NCBI GenBank assembly: GCA_031263965.1 | Contig: JAISES010000401.1 | Span: forward strand, 1 to 10,427 | Length of the DNA stretch: 10,427 bases | Source of the DNA: Prevotella sp. | Lineage (GTDB): Bacteria > Bacteroidota > Bacteroidia > Bacteroidales > Dysgonomonadaceae | Direction: 5' to 3' | Part shown: in pieces, positions 1-7,538 of the stretch | Numbering within the stretch: position 1 is the first letter of the stretch | How the letters are laid out: each line of letters begins with the position of its first letter | Notes under the pieces: generated by a model | The model's database searches: none | Told to the model about the DNA's origin: nothing | The model's input: the letters and a program-made list of their open reading frames with translations, nothing else | Position numbers and translations under genes: made by a program

Positions 1-228
1 ATGCGTGTCCGGGATAAGATACTGGTTGAAAATGGCTATATAACCAAAGCCAAAGTAAAATGGTGGGGTATTGGGACTTTTGCTTATCCATACCTCTGGA
101 AAGAAAATAAAGCCGATACAGAATATAAAGAATCGTGGAACGATCCGAGAAACGCGAAAGCTCAAAAGATAGAAAAAAAGCTCGAATTATCTACTATTCA
201 GAAGAAAAAGAGAGGTAGGGGAATGTAA
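1..228 (+). CDS. Hypothetical protein, possibly the C-terminal part of a larger gene
   Basis: An open frame of 75 residues ends at a TAA at 226-228. The ATG lies exactly at base 1, so it may be an internal methionine of a gene that starts left of the window. I do not recognise the family. The middle is aromatic-rich (WWGIGTFAYPYLW, about residues 21-33), and the C-terminal third is strongly basic (KKKRGRGM at the end). No signal peptide or membrane segment is visible in this part. It is separated from the fermentation operon by about 235 non-coding bases and a terminator and points towards it, so it is not part of that transcription unit. It may not be a real gene if the frame does not extend to the left. 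Confidence 0.45.
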   Translation: MRVRDKILVENGYITKAKVKWWGIGTFAYPYLWKENKADTEYKESWNDPRNAKAQKIEKKLELSTIQKKKRGRGM

Positions 229-299
229 TTAATTTGTAAAAACGTAATTCGATCTTATAGGTACCAAAATAAGTTTCAGCTAATCTGACAGCATTCTTT

Positions 300-343
300 C
301 TTTCAAACGTCCTCTAAGGTTTTTGGAGGAGGGGATTTGAAAG
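300..343. repeat. Imperfect inverted repeat (REP-like intergenic hairpin)
   Basis: The outer arms CTTTCAAA (300-307) and TTTGAAAG (336-343) are perfectly complementary. Inside them TCCTCTAA (310-317) pairs with TTGGAGGA (323-330) with one wobble pair. The 3' side carries an extra run of G (331-334). No T-tract follows on either strand, so it is not a standard intrinsic terminator. It could be an intergenic repeat element of the host genome or a processing signal; copy number elsewhere cannot be judged from this window. Confidence 0.4.
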
Positions 344-408
344 AGAAAAATGTATTTCGGGGTTGAACAGTTTATATGATCAAGTATTAACTTTTACACT
401 TCAAAATT

Positions 409-446
409 ATAACAAAAGGGTTATCTGAAATTCAGATAACCCTTTT
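409..446 (-). terminator. Rho-independent terminator after etfA (probably bidirectional)
   Basis: A perfect 16-bp inverted repeat pairs AAAAGGGTTATCTGAA (414-429) with TTCAGATAACCCTTTT (431-446). The geometric centre is one base, so in RNA the innermost pairs open into a small loop. On the minus strand the stem ends in TTTT and continues into the T-rich GTTATAATTTT, 18 bases past the etfA stop. This closes the butyrate operon. On the plus strand the stem also ends in TTTT followed by AGTT, so it may stop transcription arriving from the left as well. Confidence 0.88.
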
Positions 447-464
447 AGTTAAAATCAATATTAT

Positions 465-1457
465 TTATTTACGGAGTTTCTCGGTAAGTAAAGGCACAAT
501 TTGTCGTGCATCGCCCACTATGCCTAAATCTGCTACCTGAAAAATCGGGGCAAATTTATCCTTATTAACGGCAATAATATAGTCTGATTCTTCCATGCCT
601 GCCAAATGCTGTATCGCACCAGAGATACCCATGGCAAAATAAACATTAGGGCGAACAGTCTTTCCCGTTTGTCCCACTTGCCGTTCATGCCCCAATACTC
701 CCGCATCTACCATAGCACGTGATGCTGATACCTCGGCTCCGATAGTATTTGCCATCTCCTGTAGCATCTTCAATCCTTCGGGATTACCGACGCCACGCCC
801 TCCAGAGACCAAAATATTCGCTTCGGTAATATCTATAAGTCCCTTATTTTCTTTCACCGTTTCTTTTACTCTTACTTTGAATTTTGTTTTATCAAAGCCG
901 ATGATTACACTTTCAATTTCACCTTGACGTTCGGTATCACGGTGTCCTATAAGCATCACGCCAGGGCGGACGGTAGACATCTGCGGACGGCGCTCTTTGC
1001 AAACAATTGTAGCCATGAGATTACCGCCGAAAGCAGGACGGGTCATCAGCAAATGTCCTTCTTCCGAGATATCCAGAGCCGTACAATCTGCCGTAAGTCC
1101 TGTTCCCAAACGTGCTGACAAGCGAGGCCCGAAGTCGCGCCCGATAGTAGAAGCGCCAATGAGTACTATACTCGGATTTCTCTCGTTAATAATTTGTGTA
1201 AAAGCCTGAGTGTAGGGTTCGGTTATGTATAATTCGAGTTCGGGGGCATCTGCTACCAAAACCGTATCGGCTCCATAGAAAATACATTCCTGAGCCTTGT
1301 CAGTGATATTACAACCCAGCAAAACGGCATATACTTTTTCGTTTAAAGAATCTGCCAGTTCGCGAGCCTTGCCTAATAATTCCAAAGCAACATTCTGAAC
1401 TACACCTTCCCGCTGCTCTACAAATACATACACATCTTTATATAAAGTCTTATCCAT
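465..1457 (-). CDS. etfA: Electron transfer flavoprotein, alpha subunit
   Basis: This 330-residue protein is the large subunit of a soluble heterodimeric ETF that passes electrons between NADH or ferredoxin and acyl-CoA dehydrogenases. The N-terminal half is the Rossmann-like ETF domain (about residues 8-185, with LIGASTIGRDFGPRLSARL near 99-117). The C-terminal half is the FAD-binding domain, with VSGGRGVG (217-224), GVLGHERQVGQTGKTVRP (253-270), a GISGAIQH motif (277-284) and AVNKD (296-300). Length and motif order fit a full EtfA. It starts at an ATG 14 bases after the etfB stop, without a Shine-Dalgarno sequence, and is the last gene of the operon before a strong terminator. Its partners are EtfB and the acyl-CoA dehydrogenase directly upstream. 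Whether this complex bifurcates electrons to ferredoxin is inference. Confidence 0.96.
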   Translation of the reverse strand: MDKTLYKDVYVFVEQREGVVQNVALELLGKARELADSLNEKVYAVLLGCNITDKAQECIFYGADTVLVADAPELELYITEPYTQAFTQIINERNPSIVLIGASTIGRDFGPRLSARLGTGLTADCTALDISEEGHLLMTRPAFGGNLMATIVCKERRPQMSTVRPGVMLIGHRDTERQGEIESVIIGFDKTKFKVRVKETVKENKGLIDITEANILVSGGRGVGNPEGLKMLQEMANTIGAEVSASRAMVDAGVLGHERQVGQTGKTVRPNVYFAMGISGAIQHLAGMEESDYIIAVNKDKFAPIFQVADLGIVGDARQIVPLLTEKLRK

Positions 1458-1471
1458 TATTTTGCCTTTGT

Positions 1472-2254
1472 TTAAATTATAAACTTCTCCTTTAGTTTGT
1501 TGATAATGATGCTCACTGCCTCAGCCGCTTCCACTTCATAAACCTGTCCTGCTGCTTTTGCACCTCTTGTAAAAGATTTAGCCACTTTTGTGGGGGAACC
1601 CTTCAAACCAAGTTTACTGTCATCTACCGTAATATTATCATAATTCCAAACTTCCACCTCTCTTCCGTATGCTTTTACAATGCCGTTTACCGACATGTAA
1701 CGGGCTTTATTGGCTGTTGCTAATACAGTAAGTATACATGGAGTTTCCACTTCGAGTATCTGGTAACCTTCTTCTGTCGCTTTTCGGACTGTTAAGAGGT
1801 TATCCCCTTCCATTTGTATATTTTCTACATAGGTCACCTGAGGAAGGTTGAGATGTTCGGCAATCTGAGGCCCTACCTGAGCTGTATCGCCATCGATAGC
1901 TTGTCGGCCTGTTATAATGAGGTCGTATTCAAGCGTTCTTAATGCCCCCGCTAAGGTGTTGGATGTGGCCAGCGAATCAGCCCCTGCAAATTTCCTGTCG
2001 CTTAACAGGATAGCCCTGTCTGCGCCCATAGCGAAAGCTTCACGCAGAATAGCGTCGGCCTGCATCGGCCCCATTGTAATGGCCGTTACATACGCCCCGT
2101 ATTCGTCTTTCAATCTCAATGCCATTTCGAGTCCTCCTTTGTCATCAGGATTCATAATGCTGGGCACTCCTTCTCTAATCATTGTACCTTTGACGGGGTC
2201 TAACTTAATTTCCGTAGTGTCAGGCACTTGCTTAATGCAAACTATTATTTTCAT
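1472..2254 (-). CDS. etfB: Electron transfer flavoprotein, beta subunit
   Basis: The 260-residue protein has the EtfB fold from its first residues (MKIIVCIKQVPDT). It shows the nucleotide/FAD-binding stretches AMGADRAILLSD (75-86) and GRQAIDGDTAQVGPQ (116-130), and a LGLKGSPTKV element near residues 215-225. The GRQAIDGDTAQVGPQIAEHL region closely resembles, from memory, EtfB of butyrate-forming anaerobes such as Acidaminococcus fermentans, where EtfB holds the bifurcating FAD and binds NADH. That makes NADH-dependent crotonyl-CoA reduction coupled to ferredoxin reduction plausible, but it is not proven by sequence alone. The ATG lies 12 bases after the acyl-CoA dehydrogenase stop, and etfA follows after 14 bases, so the three are cotranscribed. 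Confidence 0.96.
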   Translation of the reverse strand: MKIIVCIKQVPDTTEIKLDPVKGTMIREGVPSIMNPDDKGGLEMALRLKDEYGAYVTAITMGPMQADAILREAFAMGADRAILLSDRKFAGADSLATSNTLAGALRTLEYDLIITGRQAIDGDTAQVGPQIAEHLNLPQVTYVENIQMEGDNLLTVRKATEEGYQILEVETPCILTVLATANKARYMSVNGIVKAYGREVEVWNYDNITVDDSKLGLKGSPTKVAKSFTRGAKAAGQVYEVEAAEAVSIIINKLKEKFII

Positions 2255-2266
2255 TTACTTATTTGT

Positions 2267-3406
2267 TTACTTTAATAATTTAGCTGCTATTACCATCCGT
2301 TGTACTTCGGAAGTACCTTCATATATTTCTGTAATCTTAGCATCTCTCATCATCCTTTCAACAGGATATTCGCGTGTATAGCCATAACCGCCGTGGAATT
2401 GTACGGCTTTGGAGGTCATTTCCATAGCTGTATCGGCGGCGAAGAGTTTTGCCATAGCAGCATCGGCGGAATAATTTTCTTTCTGGTCTTTTTTATAGGC
2501 TGCGCTTCTGACCAACAGGCGAGATGCCTGTATTTTAGTTTCCAAATCAGCTAACTGGAACTGGGTATTTTGAAATTGACCTATGGCTTTACCGAATTGT
2601 TTACGTTCTTTTACGTATTTTACGGTTTCGTCCATAGCTCCCTGCGCTATGCCTAATGCTTGTGCAGCTATTCCGATACGTCCTCCGTCCAGAGTTTTCA
2701 TCGCAACAGAGAATCCTTTTCCGACTTGTCCCAAAAGATTTTCTTTTGGAACGATGCATTTTTCCATTATCAGTTCGCAGGTAGCGGAACCGCGTATTCC
2801 CATTTTTTTCTCTTTCTTACCCACGCTGAAACCCGTGAAATCCTTTTCCACTATAAAGGCTGTGATACCGCGTGTTCCCTGGCTTTTATCGGTCATGGCG
2901 ATAATTATATATACATGGGCATAATCACCGTTAGTGATAAAGATTTTATTTCCGTTCAGCACGTAATGGTCGCCCATATCTACCGCTGTTGTTTGTTGAG
3001 CCGAAGCATCTGTACCTGCATTGGGTTCGGTTAGCCCGAAGGCACCTATCCATTCACCCGAAGCAAGTTTTGGAAGATATTTTTGCCTTTGTTCCGGTGT
3101 TCCGAGTTCGATAATTGGCGCGGCGCACAAAGAAGTATGAGCCGATACGATGACTCCCGTAGTGGCACATACGCGCGATAATTCTTCGACAGCCATGGTG
3201 TAAAGGATATTATCACCGCCTGCTCCACCGTATTCTTCGGGAATGGGAATGCCTAATATGCCCAGCTTTGCCATTTTTTCTACGGTTTCCATCGGAAAAC
3301 GTTCCGATTCGTCCACTTCGGCAGCTAACGGTTTAACTTCTTTTTCTGCAAATTCCCGTATCATTTGCAAAAACAACTTTTGTTCTCTTGTTAATGAAAA
3401 ATCCAT
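2267..3406 (-). CDS. bcd: Short-chain acyl-CoA dehydrogenase (butyryl-CoA dehydrogenase / crotonyl-CoA reductase)
   Basis: This FAD enzyme of 379 residues most likely reduces crotonyl-CoA to butyryl-CoA, the last reductive step of the pathway. The family layout is complete: N-terminal helical domain (1-120), the FAD/substrate signature AFGLTEPNAGTDAS (122-135), middle beta domain (about 120-230), and a C-terminal helical domain with RKQFGK (268-273), FHGGYGYTREYPVER (337-351) and YEGTSEVQ (362-369). Glu363 in YEGT sits at the position of the catalytic base of butyryl-CoA dehydrogenases. The sequence is close to Megasphaera elsdenii-type enzymes by recall. It starts at an ATG 21 bases after sucD and is followed at once by etfB and etfA, its electron partners. 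A preference for another short acyl-CoA cannot be excluded from sequence, but the pathway context favours C4. Confidence 0.93.
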   Translation of the reverse strand: MDFSLTREQKLFLQMIREFAEKEVKPLAAEVDESERFPMETVEKMAKLGILGIPIPEEYGGAGGDNILYTMAVEELSRVCATTGVIVSAHTSLCAAPIIELGTPEQRQKYLPKLASGEWIGAFGLTEPNAGTDASAQQTTAVDMGDHYVLNGNKIFITNGDYAHVYIIIAMTDKSQGTRGITAFIVEKDFTGFSVGKKEKKMGIRGSATCELIMEKCIVPKENLLGQVGKGFSVAMKTLDGGRIGIAAQALGIAQGAMDETVKYVKERKQFGKAIGQFQNTQFQLADLETKIQASRLLVRSAAYKKDQKENYSADAAMAKLFAADTAMEMTSKAVQFHGGYGYTREYPVERMMRDAKITEIYEGTSEVQRMVIAAKLLK

Positions 3407-3427
3407 ATATATTCTTTACTTTCTTAT

Positions 3428-4786
3428 TTATAAACTCCAGATTTCTTCGTCGGTAGGAATATGAATCCTTGCAGATAGAGGTGCAATGCGGGTAATATTC
3501 AATAAATGCTTGTATGTGAAATTTTCCGAGATAGAGTTATTTCCCCAACTTCCGCACCCCAACGTATTGGTTACCGGCAATCCGTTCTGGATAGAACCTC
3601 CTGCGGTAGTTGCACAAATAGCATTCACGATAAGGCGTGAAACTGACAGATCTGTCCCAGCCTTGATAATATTTGCCTGGCTGTTAGAGTGAATTCCTGC
3701 GGTATGTCCGTTTCCTTCAAGAGCAAGGTTTGTCTGAGCTATTTCGAGAGCTTCATCAAAAAATTGATAAGGGAATGCTCCCATCACAGGGCACATTTTC
3801 TCTTTAGAAATCGGATCGTCTTTTCCTACGCCGTGAGCTTCAACCACAATAACGCGGGTGTCTTCAGGGATATTGATTCCGGCTTTGTTCGCAATCATTT
3901 GAGCAGTCTGCCCTACAACATCCCGACTTGTATGCCCGTCTTCAAAAATTGCATTAATGAATTTTTCTCTTTCTTCTTCCGTAGCGATATATGCTCCCGC
4001 TTTTCTAAAAGCTTCAAGAACAGCCAATCTGTCTTCTTTCGGATAAATGAAGCTTTGCTCCCCCGAACAAATAATTCCATTATCGAAAGAACGTCCTGTG
4101 ACTACTTTTCCGGCAGCCAATTCATAATCGATATTTCGGTCAAGAATCACCTGTACGTTACCCGCTCCTACTCCGAAAGAGGGTTTTCCCGAGGAATAAG
4201 CCGATTTTACCATCGGCATGCCCCCTGTGGCAACCACTACATCGCACAGTCTCATCAACTCTTGTGTTTTTTCCAAAGTAGGTTCTTCTATTACCTGCAC
4301 CATTCCATCGGGCACTTCCATCGGAGCAATGGCTTCCAATATTTTTTTAACGGCCAAACCGGAACATTTTTTTGCTTTCGGGTGAGGAGATATTATGATG
4401 GCATTCTTCGTTTTCAGAGCGAATATAATCTTTGACATAGGAGTCACCACCGGATTGGTCATCGGTGTGATACCTGCAACTACTCCGATAGGTTTGGCTA
4501 TCTCGATAAGGCCTGTTTTTTCGTCAATACCCAGAATTCCCATCGAGATTTTTCCCTTGAGATTATTCCATACTCCTTTGGATTTATTTTTATTTTTTGA
4601 AACTTTGTCTGCATAAACACCCATCTCTGTTTCTTCGACAGTAAGTCTTGCCAATTCTTCGGCATTGTCAAAAATAGCACGCGCTGCCAATTTTATTGTG
4701 GCATCCACATCATCCTGGTCGAAATGTGTTTCATAAATTGCCTGAGCTTTGCGGGCCTTCTTAATCATTTGTTCAATCTGTTTCAT
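3428..4786 (-). CDS. sucD: CoA-acylating succinate-semialdehyde dehydrogenase
   Basis: This 452-residue protein belongs to the CoA-dependent aldehyde dehydrogenase family and should reduce succinyl-CoA to succinate semialdehyde with NAD(P)H. Features include the nucleotide-binding segment GVVAGITPMTNPVVTPM (101-117), the ATGG stretch and SGKPSFGVGAGN (199-210), and the active-site segment NGIICSGEQS, where Cys240 is the predicted nucleophile that forms the thioester. No second (alcohol dehydrogenase) domain is present, so it is not a bifunctional AdhE. The same family includes ethanolamine and propanediol aldehyde dehydrogenases; the specific call rests on resemblance to clostridial and Porphyromonas SucD and on the 4-hydroxybutyrate dehydrogenase gene 36 bases upstream. 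It starts at an ATG without a Shine-Dalgarno sequence, with an A-rich leader. Confidence 0.93.
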   Translation of the reverse strand: MKQIEQMIKKARKAQAIYETHFDQDDVDATIKLAARAIFDNAEELARLTVEETEMGVYADKVSKNKNKSKGVWNNLKGKISMGILGIDEKTGLIEIAKPIGVVAGITPMTNPVVTPMSKIIFALKTKNAIIISPHPKAKKCSGLAVKKILEAIAPMEVPDGMVQVIEEPTLEKTQELMRLCDVVVATGGMPMVKSAYSSGKPSFGVGAGNVQVILDRNIDYELAAGKVVTGRSFDNGIICSGEQSFIYPKEDRLAVLEAFRKAGAYIATEEEREKFINAIFEDGHTSRDVVGQTAQMIANKAGINIPEDTRVIVVEAHGVGKDDPISKEKMCPVMGAFPYQFFDEALEIAQTNLALEGNGHTAGIHSNSQANIIKAGTDLSVSRLIVNAICATTAGGSIQNGLPVTNTLGCGSWGNNSISENFTYKHLLNITRIAPLSARIHIPTDEEIWSL

Positions 4787-4822
4787 TTTCGTTTATTTCA
4801 AAGTTTTTCAATTAGTGAATGT

Positions 4823-5938
4823 TTAATACAGAAACGAATATATTTCTCTGATTTCCTCATCCGTAAAAGGAGCATAATTATTAGCCAACAAACGTTGTTG
4901 AGTTTCCAGCACGTTGGTCGTAAATCCATCGATATTCGCTTCTGTCATGCCGTATTCGCGAAGCGGCTTTTTGGCCAGCATCCTTTCCAGAACAGAGTCC
5001 AATTGTTCGTAAACATTGTAAGTAGATACATTGAGGCTTTCGGCAAGTATCTGATTCGATTCTTTGATGCTGCCTGTCGGGTTCTTCTGCTGGTAAGCTT
5101 TGAATACTTTAGTAAAAAACTGATAGTTAGCTTCACCGTGAGGAACGTGGCAGGTACCACCTAAAGGGTAGGATAATGCGTGCACGGCTCCTACTCCCGC
5201 ATTTCCGAAAGCAATCCCTGCATAATTACTGGCTATGAGCATATCTCTTAACCGTTCAAAACGGTATTCTTCTCCTTGTTGAGCTATATTACGGAATATA
5301 TCCAACGAAATTCTGATGGCTTCTTTACTAAATAGTTGAGAATAAGGCGTAGCTCTGGGCGACACATACGATTCTACGGCATGTATCAGGGCATCTATGG
5401 CGCTGGCTGAGTAAAACCTGAAAGGCAGATTTTTCAAAAATTCGGGAATGAGTACGGCATCGTCCGCAAGCAACGCATCATCGGCCAAACCAAGTTTGGT
5501 ATGCTTCGATTTTAGTTCGGCAATAGAAATATTGGTAACCTCGCTTCCCGTACCGCAAGTAGTGGGTATAATCACAAGCTGCTTATCTTTAATTATCGGA
5601 ATTTTCCGGTCAAAAGCATCCGTGACATTCCGCACTCCTTGTAAGACAAATAATTTGGAAATATCTATGACTGTGCCGCCGCCGATAGCGATAACACGGT
5701 TATAATCGATAAGGCGTATATCTTCGAATATACGATTTATCATTTCGTCGGAAGGTTCACCGGAACCGTACTTTTCCTGCATTACGAAATGGCAGGAAAG
5801 GCCGTGAGGCTTCATAAAAGGATCGAACAGAAATTCATTGGTGATAACCAAATCTTTTTCTCCAAGGCTGAATTCTTTTGCAAACTCCGCGAATGTATCG
5901 AATTCGTGAAGTTTGGTTTTTAATTTAAATAACTGCAT
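4823..5938 (-). CDS. 4hbD: NAD-dependent 4-hydroxybutyrate dehydrogenase (iron-type alcohol dehydrogenase)
   Basis: The 371-residue protein is a group III, metal-dependent alcohol dehydrogenase that should reduce succinate semialdehyde to 4-hydroxybutyrate. The dinucleotide site is AIGGGTVIDISK (84-95), followed by the family signature TTCGTGSEVT (126-135). The predicted metal ligands are Asp182, His186 (DALIHAVES), His253 (GAVHALSYPLGG) and His267 (VPHGEAN), all present. Length is typical. The family contains many substrate types; assignment to 4-hydroxybutyrate follows from its place between the CoA-transferase (9 bases upstream) and sucD (36 bases downstream). The ATG is at 5938 and no Shine-Dalgarno sequence is visible. 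Confidence 0.92.
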   Translation of the reverse strand: MQLFKLKTKLHEFDTFAEFAKEFSLGEKDLVITNEFLFDPFMKPHGLSCHFVMQEKYGSGEPSDEMINRIFEDIRLIDYNRVIAIGGGTVIDISKLFVLQGVRNVTDAFDRKIPIIKDKQLVIIPTTCGTGSEVTNISIAELKSKHTKLGLADDALLADDAVLIPEFLKNLPFRFYSASAIDALIHAVESYVSPRATPYSQLFSKEAIRISLDIFRNIAQQGEEYRFERLRDMLIASNYAGIAFGNAGVGAVHALSYPLGGTCHVPHGEANYQFFTKVFKAYQQKNPTGSIKESNQILAESLNVSTYNVYEQLDSVLERMLAKKPLREYGMTEANIDGFTTNVLETQQRLLANNYAPFTDEEIREIYSFLY

Positions 5939-5947
5939 ATCTTTTTA

Positions 5948-7243
5948 TTACTTAGGAAAACGTTTATTGTATTCTTCTGTCAGTTCATCCCTGAAATCGG
6001 GATGCGCAATATCTATAAGCATCTTAGCCCTTTCTCTCAGGGTTTTTCCTTTCAGTCGGGCAATACCATATTCTGTTATAACGTATTCTACATCGTTGCG
6101 TGAGGTAGTGACGGCTGCTCCCTGTGCAATGAAAGGGACAATGCGCGATTTGCTTCCTTTCGAAGCTGTAGACGGCATTGCCATAATTGATTTACCGTTG
6201 GGAGCCATGCTCGCGCCGCGAACAAAATCGACCTGACCGCCTGTACCGCTGAACTGTGTACTTCCTATAGATTCCGATACCACTTGTCCCATAAGGTCTA
6301 CCTCGATACATGAATTGATGGCTACGAGATTGGCATTCTTCATGATGGTGCAAGGATGGTTTACGTAACTGACAGGATAGAGTTCAACCATCGGGTTGTG
6401 ATGTACAAAATCATAAAAGTTTCTTGTTCCTATAAGAAAATTCGCAATCATCTTTCCCTGGTGCAAGGTCTTTTTACGTCCGTTTATAACCCCCGATTCA
6501 ACGAGTTCGATAACACCGTCGGAAAACATTTCGGAATGAATACCCAAGTCTTTCTTTTTCTTCAGAGCATTCAGTACGGCATCGGGAATAGCGCCGATAC
6601 CCAATTGAAGTGTGGAACCGTCTTCAATCAGTTCGGCACAATAATTTCCGATAGCTTCTTCGACAGAGGTTATGTTAGGCTGGGGAATTTCGAATATCGG
6701 CTGCGAACATTCCACAATATAATCCAGTTCGGAAACATGGATGAAATTATCTCCTCCGACAAACGGCATCTGGTCATTCATTTCGGCAATCACCACTTTT
6801 GCTGCATGGGCAGCTGGTTTTGTGTAATCACACGACACGCTGAAACTGCAATTTCCATCTGAGTCAGGTGGAGTAATTTGTACGACAGCTATATCAACCG
6901 GCAATTCTCCACGTTCAAAAAAGGATGGTAATTCGTAAAAAAAACAAGGAGTATAATCAGCCCTGTTTTCGGAAACTGCCTTTCGGGAATTCGCTCCTAC
7001 AAAGTTGGTATTATGCCGGAAACTGCCTTTCATATCTTCCTGTACATAAGGCAATACCCCGAATGTCAACATGTGGTATATTTCCACGTTGTTGAATTTG
7101 TCCTTATTTTCTGCCAAAGCCTTTGCCAGAACCTGCGGAACGGCAGCGGTATGGGAAAATACAAGGCGGTCGTTGTCCTTTATACATTTGATAGCCTCTT
7201 CGGCTGTTACAATCTTATCGGAATATAATTTTCGGTCAAACAT
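5948..7243 (-). CDS. abfT: 4-hydroxybutyrate CoA-transferase (acetyl-CoA/butyryl-CoA dependent)
   Basis: This family I CoA-transferase (AbfT/Cat2 type) should move CoA between 4-hydroxybutyrate and acetyl-CoA or butyryl-CoA, making 4-hydroxybutyryl-CoA for AbfD. I start it at the ATG at 7243 (MFDRKLYSDK), giving 431 residues. The frame opens 45 bases earlier only at a TTG, which lies inside the preceding gene. With the ATG start the predicted catalytic glutamate in HSEMFSDG is Glu238, the same number as the catalytic Glu238 known for Clostridium aminobutyricum AbfT. Gly-rich CoA-binding segments QLGIGAIPDAV (214-224) and GTGGQVDFVRGAS (333-345) are intact. The start overlaps the end of the NifU-like gene by 8 bases, implying translational coupling. 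It may also release butyrate from butyryl-CoA, since no other butyryl-CoA enzyme is encoded in the window. Confidence 0.93.
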   Translation of the reverse strand: MFDRKLYSDKIVTAEEAIKCIKDNDRLVFSHTAAVPQVLAKALAENKDKFNNVEIYHMLTFGVLPYVQEDMKGSFRHNTNFVGANSRKAVSENRADYTPCFFYELPSFFERGELPVDIAVVQITPPDSDGNCSFSVSCDYTKPAAHAAKVVIAEMNDQMPFVGGDNFIHVSELDYIVECSQPIFEIPQPNITSVEEAIGNYCAELIEDGSTLQLGIGAIPDAVLNALKKKKDLGIHSEMFSDGVIELVESGVINGRKKTLHQGKMIANFLIGTRNFYDFVHHNPMVELYPVSYVNHPCTIMKNANLVAINSCIEVDLMGQVVSESIGSTQFSGTGGQVDFVRGASMAPNGKSIMAMPSTASKGSKSRIVPFIAQGAAVTTSRNDVEYVITEYGIARLKGKTLRERAKMLIDIAHPDFRDELTEEYNKRFPK

Positions 7244-7538
7244 TTTGAAGATTCTTTTTTTGTTTGAAATAGTTTCTTGCGAAATCAACTAATTCCCCGC
7301 TGGTTTCGTTGGCAACGACAACTTTGCTGATGTTGTCGCCGAGTTCTCCTTTCAGAAGTTTATATATCACGGCTTCCAGCGTTTCATGGATAGACGGGCA
7401 GGCAGAGCAGGCTCCCAGAAAACGAACCCGTACCTGTTTTCCATCTACTTTAACCAAAGAAATACTACCTCCATGTTGTTTCAACAGAGGATTTATGGAA
7501 TTATTAATAATTGAGTTTATATTTTCGGATAAGTTCAT
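7236..7538 (-). CDS. NifU-like Fe-S cluster scaffold/carrier protein
   Basis: A protein of 100 residues consisting only of the NifU C-terminal (Nfu) domain. The hallmark CxxC lies in GACSACPS (Cys44 and Cys47), preceded by HGGSISLVKVDG (about 22-33). No N-terminal IscU-like or ferredoxin domain is present. Nfu proteins carry [4Fe-4S] clusters to target enzymes. Here the ATG overlaps the abfD stop (TGATG, one base shared), and its own stop overlaps the CoA-transferase start by 8 bases, so it is wired between two pathway genes. AbfD needs a [4Fe-4S] cluster with an unusual histidine ligand, so a dedicated role in maturing or repairing AbfD is a reasonable inference. A NifU-related gene sits at the matching place in the P. 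gingivalis locus, by recall. Confidence 0.9.
   Translation of the reverse strand: MNLSENINSIINNSINPLLKQHGGSISLVKVDGKQVRVRFLGACSACPSIHETLEAVIYKLLKGELGDNISKVVVANETSGELVDFARNYFKQKKNLQNV

Noticed and set aside
3689..4435. A 248-codon plus-strand frame
   Set aside because: It lies fully antisense to sucD, whose catalytic and binding motifs are intact; the translated product is rich in Phe, Ser and His without domain signs, as expected of an antisense shadow.
6356..6862. A 168-codon plus-strand frame
   Set aside because: Antisense to the CoA-transferase gene, with no family resemblance.
7244..7288. An upstream TTG start of the CoA-transferase at 7288
   Set aside because: It would lie deep in the NifU-like gene; the ATG at 7243 gives family length and catalytic Glu238.
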